From NCBI GenBank assembly GCA_964403465.1, contig CAYOFY010000038.1, positions 1 to 14,662 on the forward strand: a stretch of 14,662 bases of DNA, written 5' to 3'. This DNA comes from JAFGKM01 sp964403465. GTDB lineage: Bacteria > Ratteibacteria > UBA8468 > B48-G9 > JAFGKM01. This document shows, piece after piece, positions 1 to 6,375 of this stretch; position 1 is the stretch's first letter; each line of letters begins with the position of its first letter. Position numbers and translations under genes: made by a program. The notes beneath the pieces were generated by a model. The model saw nothing but the letters and a program-made list of their open reading frames with translations. It did no database searches and was not told where the DNA came from.

Positions 1-54
1 GATAATCAGGAGTTTAAACTCATCTCGCTGCACAAACAGTGGTCCGAACGTTGA
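1..54 (+). CDS. C-terminal end of an upstream protein (partial)
   Basis: Frame 1 is open from the window edge and reads 17 residues (DNQEFKLISLHKQWSER) before a TGA at 52-54. The composition looks like an ordinary protein C-terminus. The stop lies one base before the GTG start of the RuBisCO-like gene, the spacing expected for translationally coupled genes in one operon. Too little is visible to name the product. The frame that continues into the RuBisCO-like gene is also open to the left edge, so part of this segment could instead encode an N-terminal extension of that gene. I consider that less likely. Confidence 0.45.
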   Translation, partial: DNQEFKLISLHKQWSER

Positions 55-55
55 G

Positions 56-1360
56 GTGGACTATTATTTTGAGGTTATAAACCGGGGCAAAAGGATGGAC
101 GGTCTGAAGAATGCAGCCAGGATGGTAATGGAACACGGAACGCTCAAATCCTGGCATGATGAGGGAGATACCCGGATTGTCAAGCCCGACGGTTACGACG
201 AGAATATGAGCTGGATAACAGGCTTCAAGTTATTCAAGCACAGCAGAAGAGAATGCATGGAGTCAGGCATGATTACTATTGCTTACCCGCTTGCTTTCTT
301 TGACAGGACCGGGAAGACAAATTTTCCGATGGCACAGTTGATGATGGCGATTGCGAGCGAGTCGGTATCTGCTTTTTCTTTCTACCGTGCCGCAAAAATT
401 GCGGACATACGGCTTCCGGCAGAGCTGAAAGACCGCTTGCCGACTATTAAGTGGCCGCATAAACGGATAAGGAAATACCTGGGGATTGGTCCGTCAGATC
501 CGATTATCGGGACCATTGTGAAACCCAAAACCGGATTGACTCCCGAACTATTTTCACGCGCGGTGGTTGACGCGGCGCTTGCGGGCGCCAGGTTCACCAA
601 GGCGGATGAGAATATGCATCTTTCGCTTAAAGATATTCCCCTGTTTGTCGGAAGGACAGTAAGAGTCCTGGAGAATGCCGGTTTTGACCTTGGAAGGTTC
701 CATGACAGGCCAAGGGGTACCAGGTTTCTTTTCGCCCCGCACATCACTGCAGACGAAAAGAATATCAAAGACTATGCGAAAGCTGCTATTGAGGCAGGCG
801 CGAACGCCTTGATGTTTTCTCCTCATTACGGGGGAGGATTTTTGACAATGGCGGAGATCGCGCAGAGGTTTGATGTCCCCATCTATGCTCACACGGCCGG
901 GATGAACATTATTACCGGCTGTCCATTCTGGGGAATTGACCCTTCGTTAATGTATCTCTTCGCCGCATATTTCGGTGCCGCTTTCATGCAGCTGGGCGCC
1001 GCTGGAGGATATCTCAGACCGGATGATGAGGAAAAAAAAGCTATCCTGAAAAGACTGTCCGATGAAGGCCTGCAGGGCAACAATGGCATGACCCTTGTCA
1101 TTGCAGGGGGGATAGGCCCGGCCAACATCGGTTTCAATATGAAGAGACTGGGAACAGAAGGAAGGATGTACCTTGCCGGAACATCGGTTTACAGTCATCC
1201 TGACGGGGTGGCGGCAGGCGTAAAAGCCCTTATCCTGGCACATCGTGCATACAGTGAAAAAGGAGTTACAGATACAAGAAGCCTCATAAATTTTGGGAAA
1301 TCAATGGGAGCAGAAGGTGAGCCGCTGGTCAACGCTTTACGAAAAGGGGCTTCAGGATAG
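56..1360 (+). CDS. RuBisCO-like protein (form IV type large-subunit homologue)
   Basis: A 434-residue protein of the RuBisCO large-subunit superfamily, close to the usual size for RuBisCO-like proteins. The N-terminal alpha/beta domain (about 1-125) is followed by a TIM barrel. Visible active-site counterparts are K156 and K158 in GTIVKPKTG (spinach K175/K177), and K182, D184 and E185 in FTKADEN (carbamylated K201, D203, E204). H279 matches H294, and the G351-G352 pair matches the phosphate-binding glycines. R295 is replaced by T280, H327 probably by Q312, and loop-6 K334 is absent (GAAGGYLRP). Loss of these residues with an intact Mg/carbamate site is typical of RuBisCO-like proteins, which act as enolases, isomerases or transcarboxylases in methionine salvage, apionate or related sugar-acid pathways rather than fixing CO2. 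The substrate cannot be told from the sequence. The GTG start is chosen because it directly follows the upstream stop, but no in-frame stop separates it from the left edge. Confidence 0.88.
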   Translation: MDYYFEVINRGKRMDGLKNAARMVMEHGTLKSWHDEGDTRIVKPDGYDENMSWITGFKLFKHSRRECMESGMITIAYPLAFFDRTGKTNFPMAQLMMAIASESVSAFSFYRAAKIADIRLPAELKDRLPTIKWPHKRIRKYLGIGPSDPIIGTIVKPKTGLTPELFSRAVVDAALAGARFTKADENMHLSLKDIPLFVGRTVRVLENAGFDLGRFHDRPRGTRFLFAPHITADEKNIKDYAKAAIEAGANALMFSPHYGGGFLTMAEIAQRFDVPIYAHTAGMNIITGCPFWGIDPSLMYLFAAYFGAAFMQLGAAGGYLRPDDEEKKAILKRLSDEGLQGNNGMTLVIAGGIGPANIGFNMKRLGTEGRMYLAGTSVYSHPDGVAAGVKALILAHRAYSEKGVTDTRSLINFGKSMGAEGEPLVNALRKGASG

Positions 1361-1428
1361 ATGTTTATTATGCCGCCTTCATTCGGAGGAAATAGGTTTA
1401 TTTATTAATGTTGGATTGATAAACATGC

Positions 1429-1489
1429 CAGCTGGTTTTTTCAACATGGGGCCACCACCGGGGGCCCATGAAATGGTGAAAACCAGCTG
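1429..1489. repeat. Long imperfect hairpin (inverted repeat), possible MITE-like or RNA element
   Basis: A perfect 11-bp inverted repeat forms the outer arms (CAGCTGGTTTT at 1429-1439, AAAACCAGCTG at 1479-1489). A second dyad is nested inside it: CATGGG at 1445-1450 pairs with CCCATG at 1465-1470, with a C-rich/G-rich centre. No T-run follows on either strand, so it is not a standard intrinsic terminator. It lies in the 195-base space between the convergent RuBisCO-like and HTH-protein genes. No other copy was noticed in this window. Confidence 0.6.
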
Positions 1490-1555
1490 TCTTGACCCGG
1501 GACAGATCCTCATGTAAATCATGCCCGGCGGGTTGAAGTTTCCTTATTTGTGGAT

Positions 1556-2260
1556 TCAGCTCCGTATTTTGTGAAAGAGAATAGACCAGAAAATGCAGGA
1601 TACTATGAATCCCGCAATTATAAGCAACCAATACTGCTTAAAGTCCTCTGTTATGCCCTGTTTCCATAACCATAAACGTTCAAATACAGTAACCCGCATG
1701 TACTCCGAATCCCCCGGCGGTGTTTCCTGTCTCGGATTCTCCTGGAGCGTCTCATCCACAACCTGCCCGGGTGTCTCCGGCGGGGTCTCAGGTTCCTGTT
1801 CTTTCCCTTCGGTCAACAGGAAAATCCTTTCGTTGAGCAGGTGCATATCGTTTCTCAAACCCATAATTATGGTGTCCGCCCTTTCCCGTTCTTTTGCATG
1901 GTCCTGGAGTATCTGCCTCAAGGTTTCCCCCTGTCTTTCAATTTCTCTCCGCAAGGTATCAATAATTATGCTGGACATGTCCGGATTTACCTGCCTTTCG
2001 GATTCTGCCTTCTGCGGAGTGTCGGAAGGAGTGCGGACCTGAGTGTGAATCTGGGTGTGAACTTTCTCCTCAAACTCTTTCAATAAATCCTCGTTCAGCT
2101 CATACACTTCCTGACCTGGATTATCTGGTTGAGTTCGAACCTGTATGTGCAAACCATACGCAGTCGGGTCCGTTTGCTTCAAATACCGGATCCACAACCT
2201 GATCGACCTGGGAGTAACCCCCAATCTTTCACTTGCTTCAGCAATTGATATATATCCCAT
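1556..2260 (-). CDS. Membrane-anchored MerR-like HTH protein with coiled coil
   Basis: A 234-residue protein with three parts. Residues 1-30 (ISIAEASERLGVTPRSIRLW) form a MerR/RacA-like winged-helix recognition segment. Residues about 95-150 are rich in charged heptads and predict a coiled coil. A proline/glutamate-rich linker (about 152-185) leads to one strongly hydrophobic segment (about 210-229) and a short basic tail. There is no ligand or metal-binding domain as in classical MerR regulators. The layout recalls chromosome- or plasmid-anchoring DNA-binding proteins such as RacA and DUF3967-type plasmid proteins, but with a real membrane segment added. I infer a DNA-binding, membrane-tethered protein, and the function is unknown. 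It has its own consensus promoter. An AAAGGGGG ribosome site lies about five bases before the ATG but overlaps the -10 box. Confidence 0.8.
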   Translation of the reverse strand: MGYISIAEASERLGVTPRSIRLWIRYLKQTDPTAYGLHIQVRTQPDNPGQEVYELNEDLLKEFEEKVHTQIHTQVRTPSDTPQKAESERQVNPDMSSIIIDTLRREIERQGETLRQILQDHAKERERADTIIMGLRNDMHLLNERIFLLTEGKEQEPETPPETPGQVVDETLQENPRQETPPGDSEYMRVTVFERLWLWKQGITEDFKQYWLLIIAGFIVSCIFWSILFHKIRS

Positions 2261-2269
2261 TTATCCCCC

Positions 2270-2298
2270 TTTATATCAAACCTTTCTTGTGTTGTCAA
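2270..2298 (-). promoter_or_regulatory. Sigma-70 promoter of the HTH/coiled-coil/TM gene
   Basis: On the minus strand, TTGACA (2293-2298) and TATAAA (2270-2275) are separated by 17 bp. The -10 box ends ten bases before the ATG (2260), so transcription would start within a few bases of the start codon. The mRNA would be nearly leaderless, leaving most of the apparent ribosome site untranscribed. Confidence 0.65.
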
Positions 2299-2430
2299 AT
2301 ACAACCCCTATTCCTTGCTCTCGGCCTGTGGGGACACGGGAATGCCGTATCCCTCTCGTCCTGCAAGATTTCAACCTGCCCTGTTTCGCATAAGCCTTCT
2401 TTCATGCAGCATTCTATTTGCTTCCCTATG

Positions 2431-2485
2431 AAAAAAGCCCGATAGGAAAGAGTGCTCCTCTCTGTCTGATCCCGAACCTCGCGGG
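2431..2485 (-). terminator. Possible intrinsic terminator of the GH36-like gene
   Basis: Reading the minus strand just after the GH36-like stop codon, CCCGCGAGG (2485-2477) can pair with CCTATCGGG (2446-2438). That gives seven of nine pairs with a two-base internal loop. The stem is followed by C and six T (2436-2431). The loop is long (30 nt), which lowers confidence. Confidence 0.35.
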
Positions 2486-2487
2486 TT

Positions 2488-4917
2488 TCATTTCAGCGAC
2501 CCGAAGTGGACCATCCATCTGATCGATTCCGGACCACTGACATTAAAATCCAATCGCAGGACACGCTCATCAACTTTCTTTACTTTCACCGGCACGCTTG
2601 CGGTTATCTTTTTATATCTGAACCTGAGCGGAACATAGACCCAGAGAGAATACTTCTGCATGGGGTAACCATTGGAAATCCCCTGAAGAACCATTGGATT
2701 CTTATCCCACAGTATCTCTTCCAGGTCCACTCCTCCCTGGGTAATGTGCCGGTTGCTGGACAGAACCTGCGGATGACCCGTATCTTCATGCACGGCCAGC
2801 ACCCTGCAACCATAAGGCGCCACCGATAGTGCGGGCTGCTTCTGATATCTTCCGATAAACTTCTCCTCCCAGAAATCAAAGAGAAGGTATCCCCTCTTCC
2901 ATTCCCATTTCATCTCCGCAAGTTCCATTTTCATTTTCCGTGGCTTTTTATCATCCAGGTTAAAGAGGCCGACCACATTCCACGTCTCCCATGGTCTGAC
3001 GATTCGACGAATGTAGATGCCGGGCAGCGAACAGGCCTCGGAACATTTCCATAGTCCCACGGGGCGGAACATCTCGCCTTGCTTCACATCGCAGGCAGGC
3101 AGAACCTTCCGCAATATCCCCAAACGTTCCTCATTCAAGGGCGGGATGATATATTTCCTCTCCTCACCGGCGACTTTGTCGGCGATGGCGAACATCTGGC
3201 CGGAAAGCCCCACCAGCGAAGCCCATGCCCGGGCCTGGGCAATCCCCAGCGGTTCACCAACCTTGACCGACTCAATATAGTTTTTCCAGATGCGGTTATG
3301 CATCCACCACCGGTATGCCAGCGCCGGCATAATTGATTTCAATAACCCCACCTGATAGGCGTGTGAGGATGTGCCCCTGGAGGGGTTTCGGCTTCCCCAA
3401 TTCCTGTAAGCCCCATGCCCGTTATCCGCTCCCACCCGGTTGCCGTTGACCAATCCAACTGACAATCCCATTGGTGTGCCGCTATAACCCACCAGGAATA
3501 ACTTAACTCCCAGCTCCTTCGCTTTGTGACGGATGTTTTCTGTATAGGCCCTGTATCTTTTTCGAAACAATTCGGCATGGGAGATCCCTGGATTCATTGC
3601 CAGATCACCCTGGCCCTGGCCAAATAGATTCACCATGAAGTCGGTATGCACCGAGTTGAAGCCCAATGTGACCAGTTCCGCTGACAGAGGGTCGGGGGAT
3701 ACGTTTTTCGGATGAAATACAACCGATATAAACGGGTATTCACTTTCCTTGCCCCTGGCGACAGTTTCCTTAAAGTCGTTCCAACGGTTCTTCTCACCCG
3801 CCCAATCGTCATCAGCCCAGCCAAGCATGATGCTGCAACTGTAACTGTTGAATCCCCAGGGCTTGAGCAGTTTGGTGAAAGCCTCATTGTTTTGAAGGAT
3901 ATCCGACCTTATTGTGGTCTGGTCTTCACTGACAAAAGAGTTCCAACTCTGCCATAGTATTTCATTCTTACCGGGCATTTGCACATGCGCCCGCCGTCCG
4001 GTTGCTTCGCCAAATTCCTCAAGTCCCGCCAGCGCGTCCGGGTTGAAGTTAATCATTACCTCGTCGGATAATACCTCCTGCCCGGCGGACAGTCGCAGGC
4101 CGGTTCCCATCTCTCTCATATATTGAGGAGGGTTGTAACGCGGCAGTTCGTGGACATAGTTCATATAACTGCTTTGCGCAGTAATCTGCATGAGCTCCGT
4201 ATTGTAGTTTCTATCAAACAGTACATTCACCCAGTTGAAAGCCCGTTCGTTTCTACTGAATCCTACACTGGCACTGTCTCCGGTTGCCGGATTATGCAGA
4301 CTCGCAACAAAAGGGCTCCACACGTCGGTCGTGCTCCCCACGGTGTCAATGGAATGCATCCCGCGTCCGACGCCTTCCATCTCAAAGCCCTGGCTCATAA
4401 CCATGGTTTTGCCAATGTCATTCCCGATGAACAGACCTCCATTTGCCTGCCCGGCCGAGAACCGCAATAAATGAAGCTCCCGGAGATACTGGGGTCGGTC
4501 GGAAACGTTCTGGAGTTTCATGCGCACAAATATCCAGTCCCTCCGTTCGTACAAGCGCAAGGAAAGTTCGGTATTTATCCAGCTTCCCTGCCTGGCCGTC
4601 AGTTGCACGCTCAGTTCCATGCCTTTACCGAGTTCATCTTCAAAGGAACAGGTTTTCGTCCGCCTTGAATACTCCTCGCTTGAGAACGTCCATTGTTTAT
4701 CAATCGTGTCAATCAAGGCATCCCCGTTCACAATCAACGGACGGCCATTCTTCAGGGCGTTCCATACTCCTGCCGTGGAATCGTATTGAATTGTCCAATC
4801 ACCACAGGAGATCACCGATTTCTCCTCTCTTGTGGCATGGATGGCTCTGGCTGAACTCGTTGGCGGCTGTGATTTTACCATCGGGGATTTCCCAGTTGAG
4901 TTGACCGTTTTTGGCAT
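2488..4917 (-). CDS. GH36-like (clan GH-D) glycoside hydrolase, divergent active site
   Basis: An 809-residue protein with the three-part plan of GH36 alpha-galactosidases. An N-terminal beta-sandwich (about 35-300) is followed by a TIM barrel beginning near ILWQSWNSF (320-328), then a C-terminal beta domain (about 640-810). The C-terminal domain carries the family-like WNVVGLFNLDD, FDFWEEKFIG and PYGCRVLA segments. The best nucleophile candidate is D426 in VHTDFM, where clan members usually have KxD. The best acid/base candidate is D498 in NRVGAD. The downstream WxNDPD sugar-binding motif of many GH36 enzymes appears as WKNYIE (544-549), so a usual substrate-binding aspartate is lost. The segment AQARAWASLVGLSGQMFA (560-577) is typical of the family. 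No signal peptide is present, so it probably acts in the cytoplasm. It sits alone with its own promoter and no sugar transporter is visible nearby. I am sure of the fold and clan but not of the substrate or activity. Confidence 0.82.
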   Translation of the reverse strand: MPKTVNSTGKSPMVKSQPPTSSARAIHATREEKSVISCGDWTIQYDSTAGVWNALKNGRPLIVNGDALIDTIDKQWTFSSEEYSRRTKTCSFEDELGKGMELSVQLTARQGSWINTELSLRLYERRDWIFVRMKLQNVSDRPQYLRELHLLRFSAGQANGGLFIGNDIGKTMVMSQGFEMEGVGRGMHSIDTVGSTTDVWSPFVASLHNPATGDSASVGFSRNERAFNWVNVLFDRNYNTELMQITAQSSYMNYVHELPRYNPPQYMREMGTGLRLSAGQEVLSDEVMINFNPDALAGLEEFGEATGRRAHVQMPGKNEILWQSWNSFVSEDQTTIRSDILQNNEAFTKLLKPWGFNSYSCSIMLGWADDDWAGEKNRWNDFKETVARGKESEYPFISVVFHPKNVSPDPLSAELVTLGFNSVHTDFMVNLFGQGQGDLAMNPGISHAELFRKRYRAYTENIRHKAKELGVKLFLVGYSGTPMGLSVGLVNGNRVGADNGHGAYRNWGSRNPSRGTSSHAYQVGLLKSIMPALAYRWWMHNRIWKNYIESVKVGEPLGIAQARAWASLVGLSGQMFAIADKVAGEERKYIIPPLNEERLGILRKVLPACDVKQGEMFRPVGLWKCSEACSLPGIYIRRIVRPWETWNVVGLFNLDDKKPRKMKMELAEMKWEWKRGYLLFDFWEEKFIGRYQKQPALSVAPYGCRVLAVHEDTGHPQVLSSNRHITQGGVDLEEILWDKNPMVLQGISNGYPMQKYSLWVYVPLRFRYKKITASVPVKVKKVDERVLRLDFNVSGPESIRWMVHFGSLK

Positions 4918-5011
4918 GACCGGATTCCTTTCTCTGGTTTTGGCTCAAATCCTGCAGTTCCACAAACTTAACCTGAACATGGATTGCTCTGTTATCGCTG
5001 TACCCACCAAT

Positions 5012-5039
5012 ATCTTATCTCTTCCCTGCGAAAAGTCAA
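5012..5039 (-). promoter_or_regulatory. Sigma-70 promoter of the GH36-like gene
   Basis: On the minus strand, TTGACT (5034-5039) and TAAGAT (5012-5017) are 16 bp apart, leaving a leader of roughly 90 bases. A GAAAGGA ribosome site lies eight or nine bases before the ATG at 4917. Confidence 0.5.
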
Positions 5040-5111
5040 GGGAAAAAAGGAGGGGAAAGCAGGACTGCGGACCTGCAGTTCCGGGTCTTGCAGGGATAAC
5101 AGGGATTCGCA

Positions 5112-5140
5112 TGGACATATTGGCCCTTTCTGGATATAAT
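5112..5140 (+). promoter_or_regulatory. Sigma-70 promoter of the FHA-domain gene
   Basis: TGGACA (5112-5117) and a perfect TATAAT (5135-5140) are separated by 17 bp. The inferred start near 5147 leaves a leader of about 28 bases containing GGAGGG (5160-5165), well placed for the ATG at 5175. Confidence 0.7.
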
Positions 5141-5174
5141 ATGGACAAAAATAAATGAGCGGAGGGAAATAATA

Positions 5175-5576
5175 ATGGCACAGATGATATTCTTTTCTCA
5201 GTTATCTTACAATTGTGTTTTGATGAATAAGGAGTATGACCTTACAAAGGATATAATCAATATAGGCAGGGCGGATACAAACGACATAGTAATCCCCAAT
5301 GACGTGCTTTTCAAACAACTTTCTTCCGATTTACAGGCGGCGCTGCGCAATGAACTGAAAAGGGTTTCCAGATTGCACGCGATAATAACCAGGAAAGAAG
5401 GCAAGTGGTATGTTGAGGACGTCGGGACCAAGGGGTTGGGCAGCAAGTACGGAACATTTGTGAATGGGATGAAGATTGACAGCAGAAAGCCCTGTCTCCT
5501 GCATGACCAGGACAAAATCAGCTTTGGCCCGATTGAGTGTTTCTTTTCAGAAAAAGAAACTGTGGAATCAAGGTGA
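5175..5576 (+). CDS. Stand-alone FHA-domain protein
   Basis: A 133-residue protein that is essentially one forkhead-associated domain, a phosphothreonine-binding module. The signature elements are in order: IGR (30-32) followed by NDI, the SRLH loop (S65, R66, H68), and YGTFVNG (92-98) with the conserved N97-G98. An unusual insert of about 20 residues (44-63) lies between the first strands and the SRxH loop. No signal peptide, membrane segment or second domain is present. Such proteins bind threonine-phosphorylated partners of Ser/Thr kinases, but no kinase or phosphatase lies in this window and the partner is unknown. It appears to be transcribed alone from its own promoter. Confidence 0.9.
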   Translation: MAQMIFFSQLSYNCVLMNKEYDLTKDIINIGRADTNDIVIPNDVLFKQLSSDLQAALRNELKRVSRLHAIITRKEGKWYVEDVGTKGLGSKYGTFVNGMKIDSRKPCLLHDQDKISFGPIECFFSEKETVESR

Positions 5577-5679
5577 GAATATATCGGGCAGAAGTATGGA
5601 TTTAACAGAGGTTCGCGGACTGAAAAAGGGTGGTGTAGGCGTGCGTGAAATCCAGCGGAGTAATTTCCGGGCTAATTTT

Positions 5680-5790
5680 CTACAGCGAACCCCCTACGCC
5701 TAAATTCCAATGGAAGAATCCGCAACCGGTCAGGAGTACAAGCGCAAAGCAGGCTACAACTACCAGCCAGAATTCAATTTTCATATTCAT
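5680..5790 (-). CDS. Very small predicted lipoprotein (36 residues)
   Basis: On the minus strand an ATG at 5790 (a second ATG lies at 5784) opens a 36-codon frame ending in TAG at 5682-5680. The peptide starts MNMKIEFWLVVVACFALVLL and continues TGCGFF. It thus has a short charged start, a hydrophobic core, and a textbook lipobox L20-T21-G22-C23. Processing would leave a lipidated peptide of only 14 residues (C23-L36). The size is similar to entericidin-type micro-lipoproteins, but no sequence similarity is claimed. The start lies seven bases after the stop of the uncertain frame 5798-6001, itself just downstream of the helicase, so the three could be cotranscribed. The ribosome site is weak. 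The precise lipobox is the main argument that this is real. Confidence 0.5.
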   Translation of the reverse strand: MNMKIEFWLVVVACFALVLLTGCGFFHWNLGVGGSL

Positions 5791-5797
5791 GGGTTTT

Positions 5798-6001
5798 TCA
5801 CCGATATACTGCAGAATCACAAATAGTTGACGTCAGATTTACGGCCAAATCGTACCACACCCGCCAGGATATGTCAAAGTCTGCAACCCGGGACAAATTG
5901 CGGCTGGATATGAGCGGCGAAAAGTCTCCTGCGCTGTCATAAACCCGTAAATATACGGGTATGGGATTGGATAACACCTGCCAGGAAGCGTTGATAATCA
6001 A
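5798..6001 (-). CDS. Uncertain hypothetical protein between helicase and lipoprotein
   Basis: A 67-codon frame opens at a TTG (6001) eight bases after the helicase stop and closes seven bases before the small lipoprotein. The tight packing and protein-like composition (for example NPIPVYLRVYDSAGDFSP) argue for a gene. The lack of a convincing ribosome site and of any ATG or GTG start argues against it. An upstream in-frame TGA (6038-6040) rules out a long N-terminal extension. No family was recognised and there is no membrane segment. It could also be a decayed fragment or non-coding spacer. Confidence 0.22.
   Translation of the reverse strand: MIINASWQVLSNPIPVYLRVYDSAGDFSPLISSRNLSRVADFDISWRVWYDLAVNLTSTICDSAVYR
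5943..5960. repeat. Short perfect hairpin
   Basis: ACCCGTA and TACGGGT form a perfect 7-bp stem around a four-base AATA loop. There is no T-run on either strand, so an intrinsic terminator is not supported. It lies between the helicase and the lipoprotein gene and could be an mRNA processing or stability structure. Confidence 0.35.
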
Positions 6002-6009
6002 TATGGCAG

Positions 6010-6363
6010 TTATCTGTGAGGGATGATGATGTCGGAATCATCATCGTCAATGGTACCTGTCTCTGGTAATTCCATCCGGACCAGGTTTTTCTCAAGGCCT
6101 TCCAGGAAATAGGGAGTGCCGGTACTGCCGCTGTCTGTTATGCCGTAGAACGTGGTATAGTCGGAGCGGGACAGGCTGCGGGTTACGATGAGTTCGTTCT
6201 TTGCCCGGGTCATGGCGACGTACAGGACGCGGCGTTCCTCCTCCTCGCTGTCGCTGTCCCCGAGACTGCGCACGTGCGGATACATGCCGGGCTCAACGCG
6301 GATGAGATAGCAGACAGGCGATTCCGTCCCCTTGGCGCTGTGCGCGGTAATCAGCGCAACCAC
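6010..6363 (-). pseudogene. C-terminal part of the UvrD/Rep-like helicase after an in-frame TGA
   Basis: This 117-residue segment carries the last helicase motifs of superfamily 1A. Motif V is VALITAHSAKGTE, and EEEERRVLYVAMTRAK contains motif VI. A short acidic tail (DDDDSD) follows, ending at TAA 6012-6010. It is in the same reading frame as the 531-residue segment upstream, separated only by one TGA (6378-6376) and four codons (E-D-E-D). The GTG at 6363 is therefore not a natural start but simply the first start-like codon after the stop. A separate product would lack an ATP-binding site. The natural gene is 6010-7971, about 653 codons, the normal size for compact UvrD-type helicases. Confidence 0.82.
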
Positions 6364-6375
6364 ATCTTCGTCCTC

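Noticed and set aside
5610..5702. Two 7-base inverted pairs (GGTTCGC/GCGAACC and TAGGCGT/ACGCCTA) in crossing order
   Set aside because: They cross rather than nest, so only a pseudoknot could use both. The right-hand arms lie inside the small lipoprotein gene and the stems are short enough to arise by chance.
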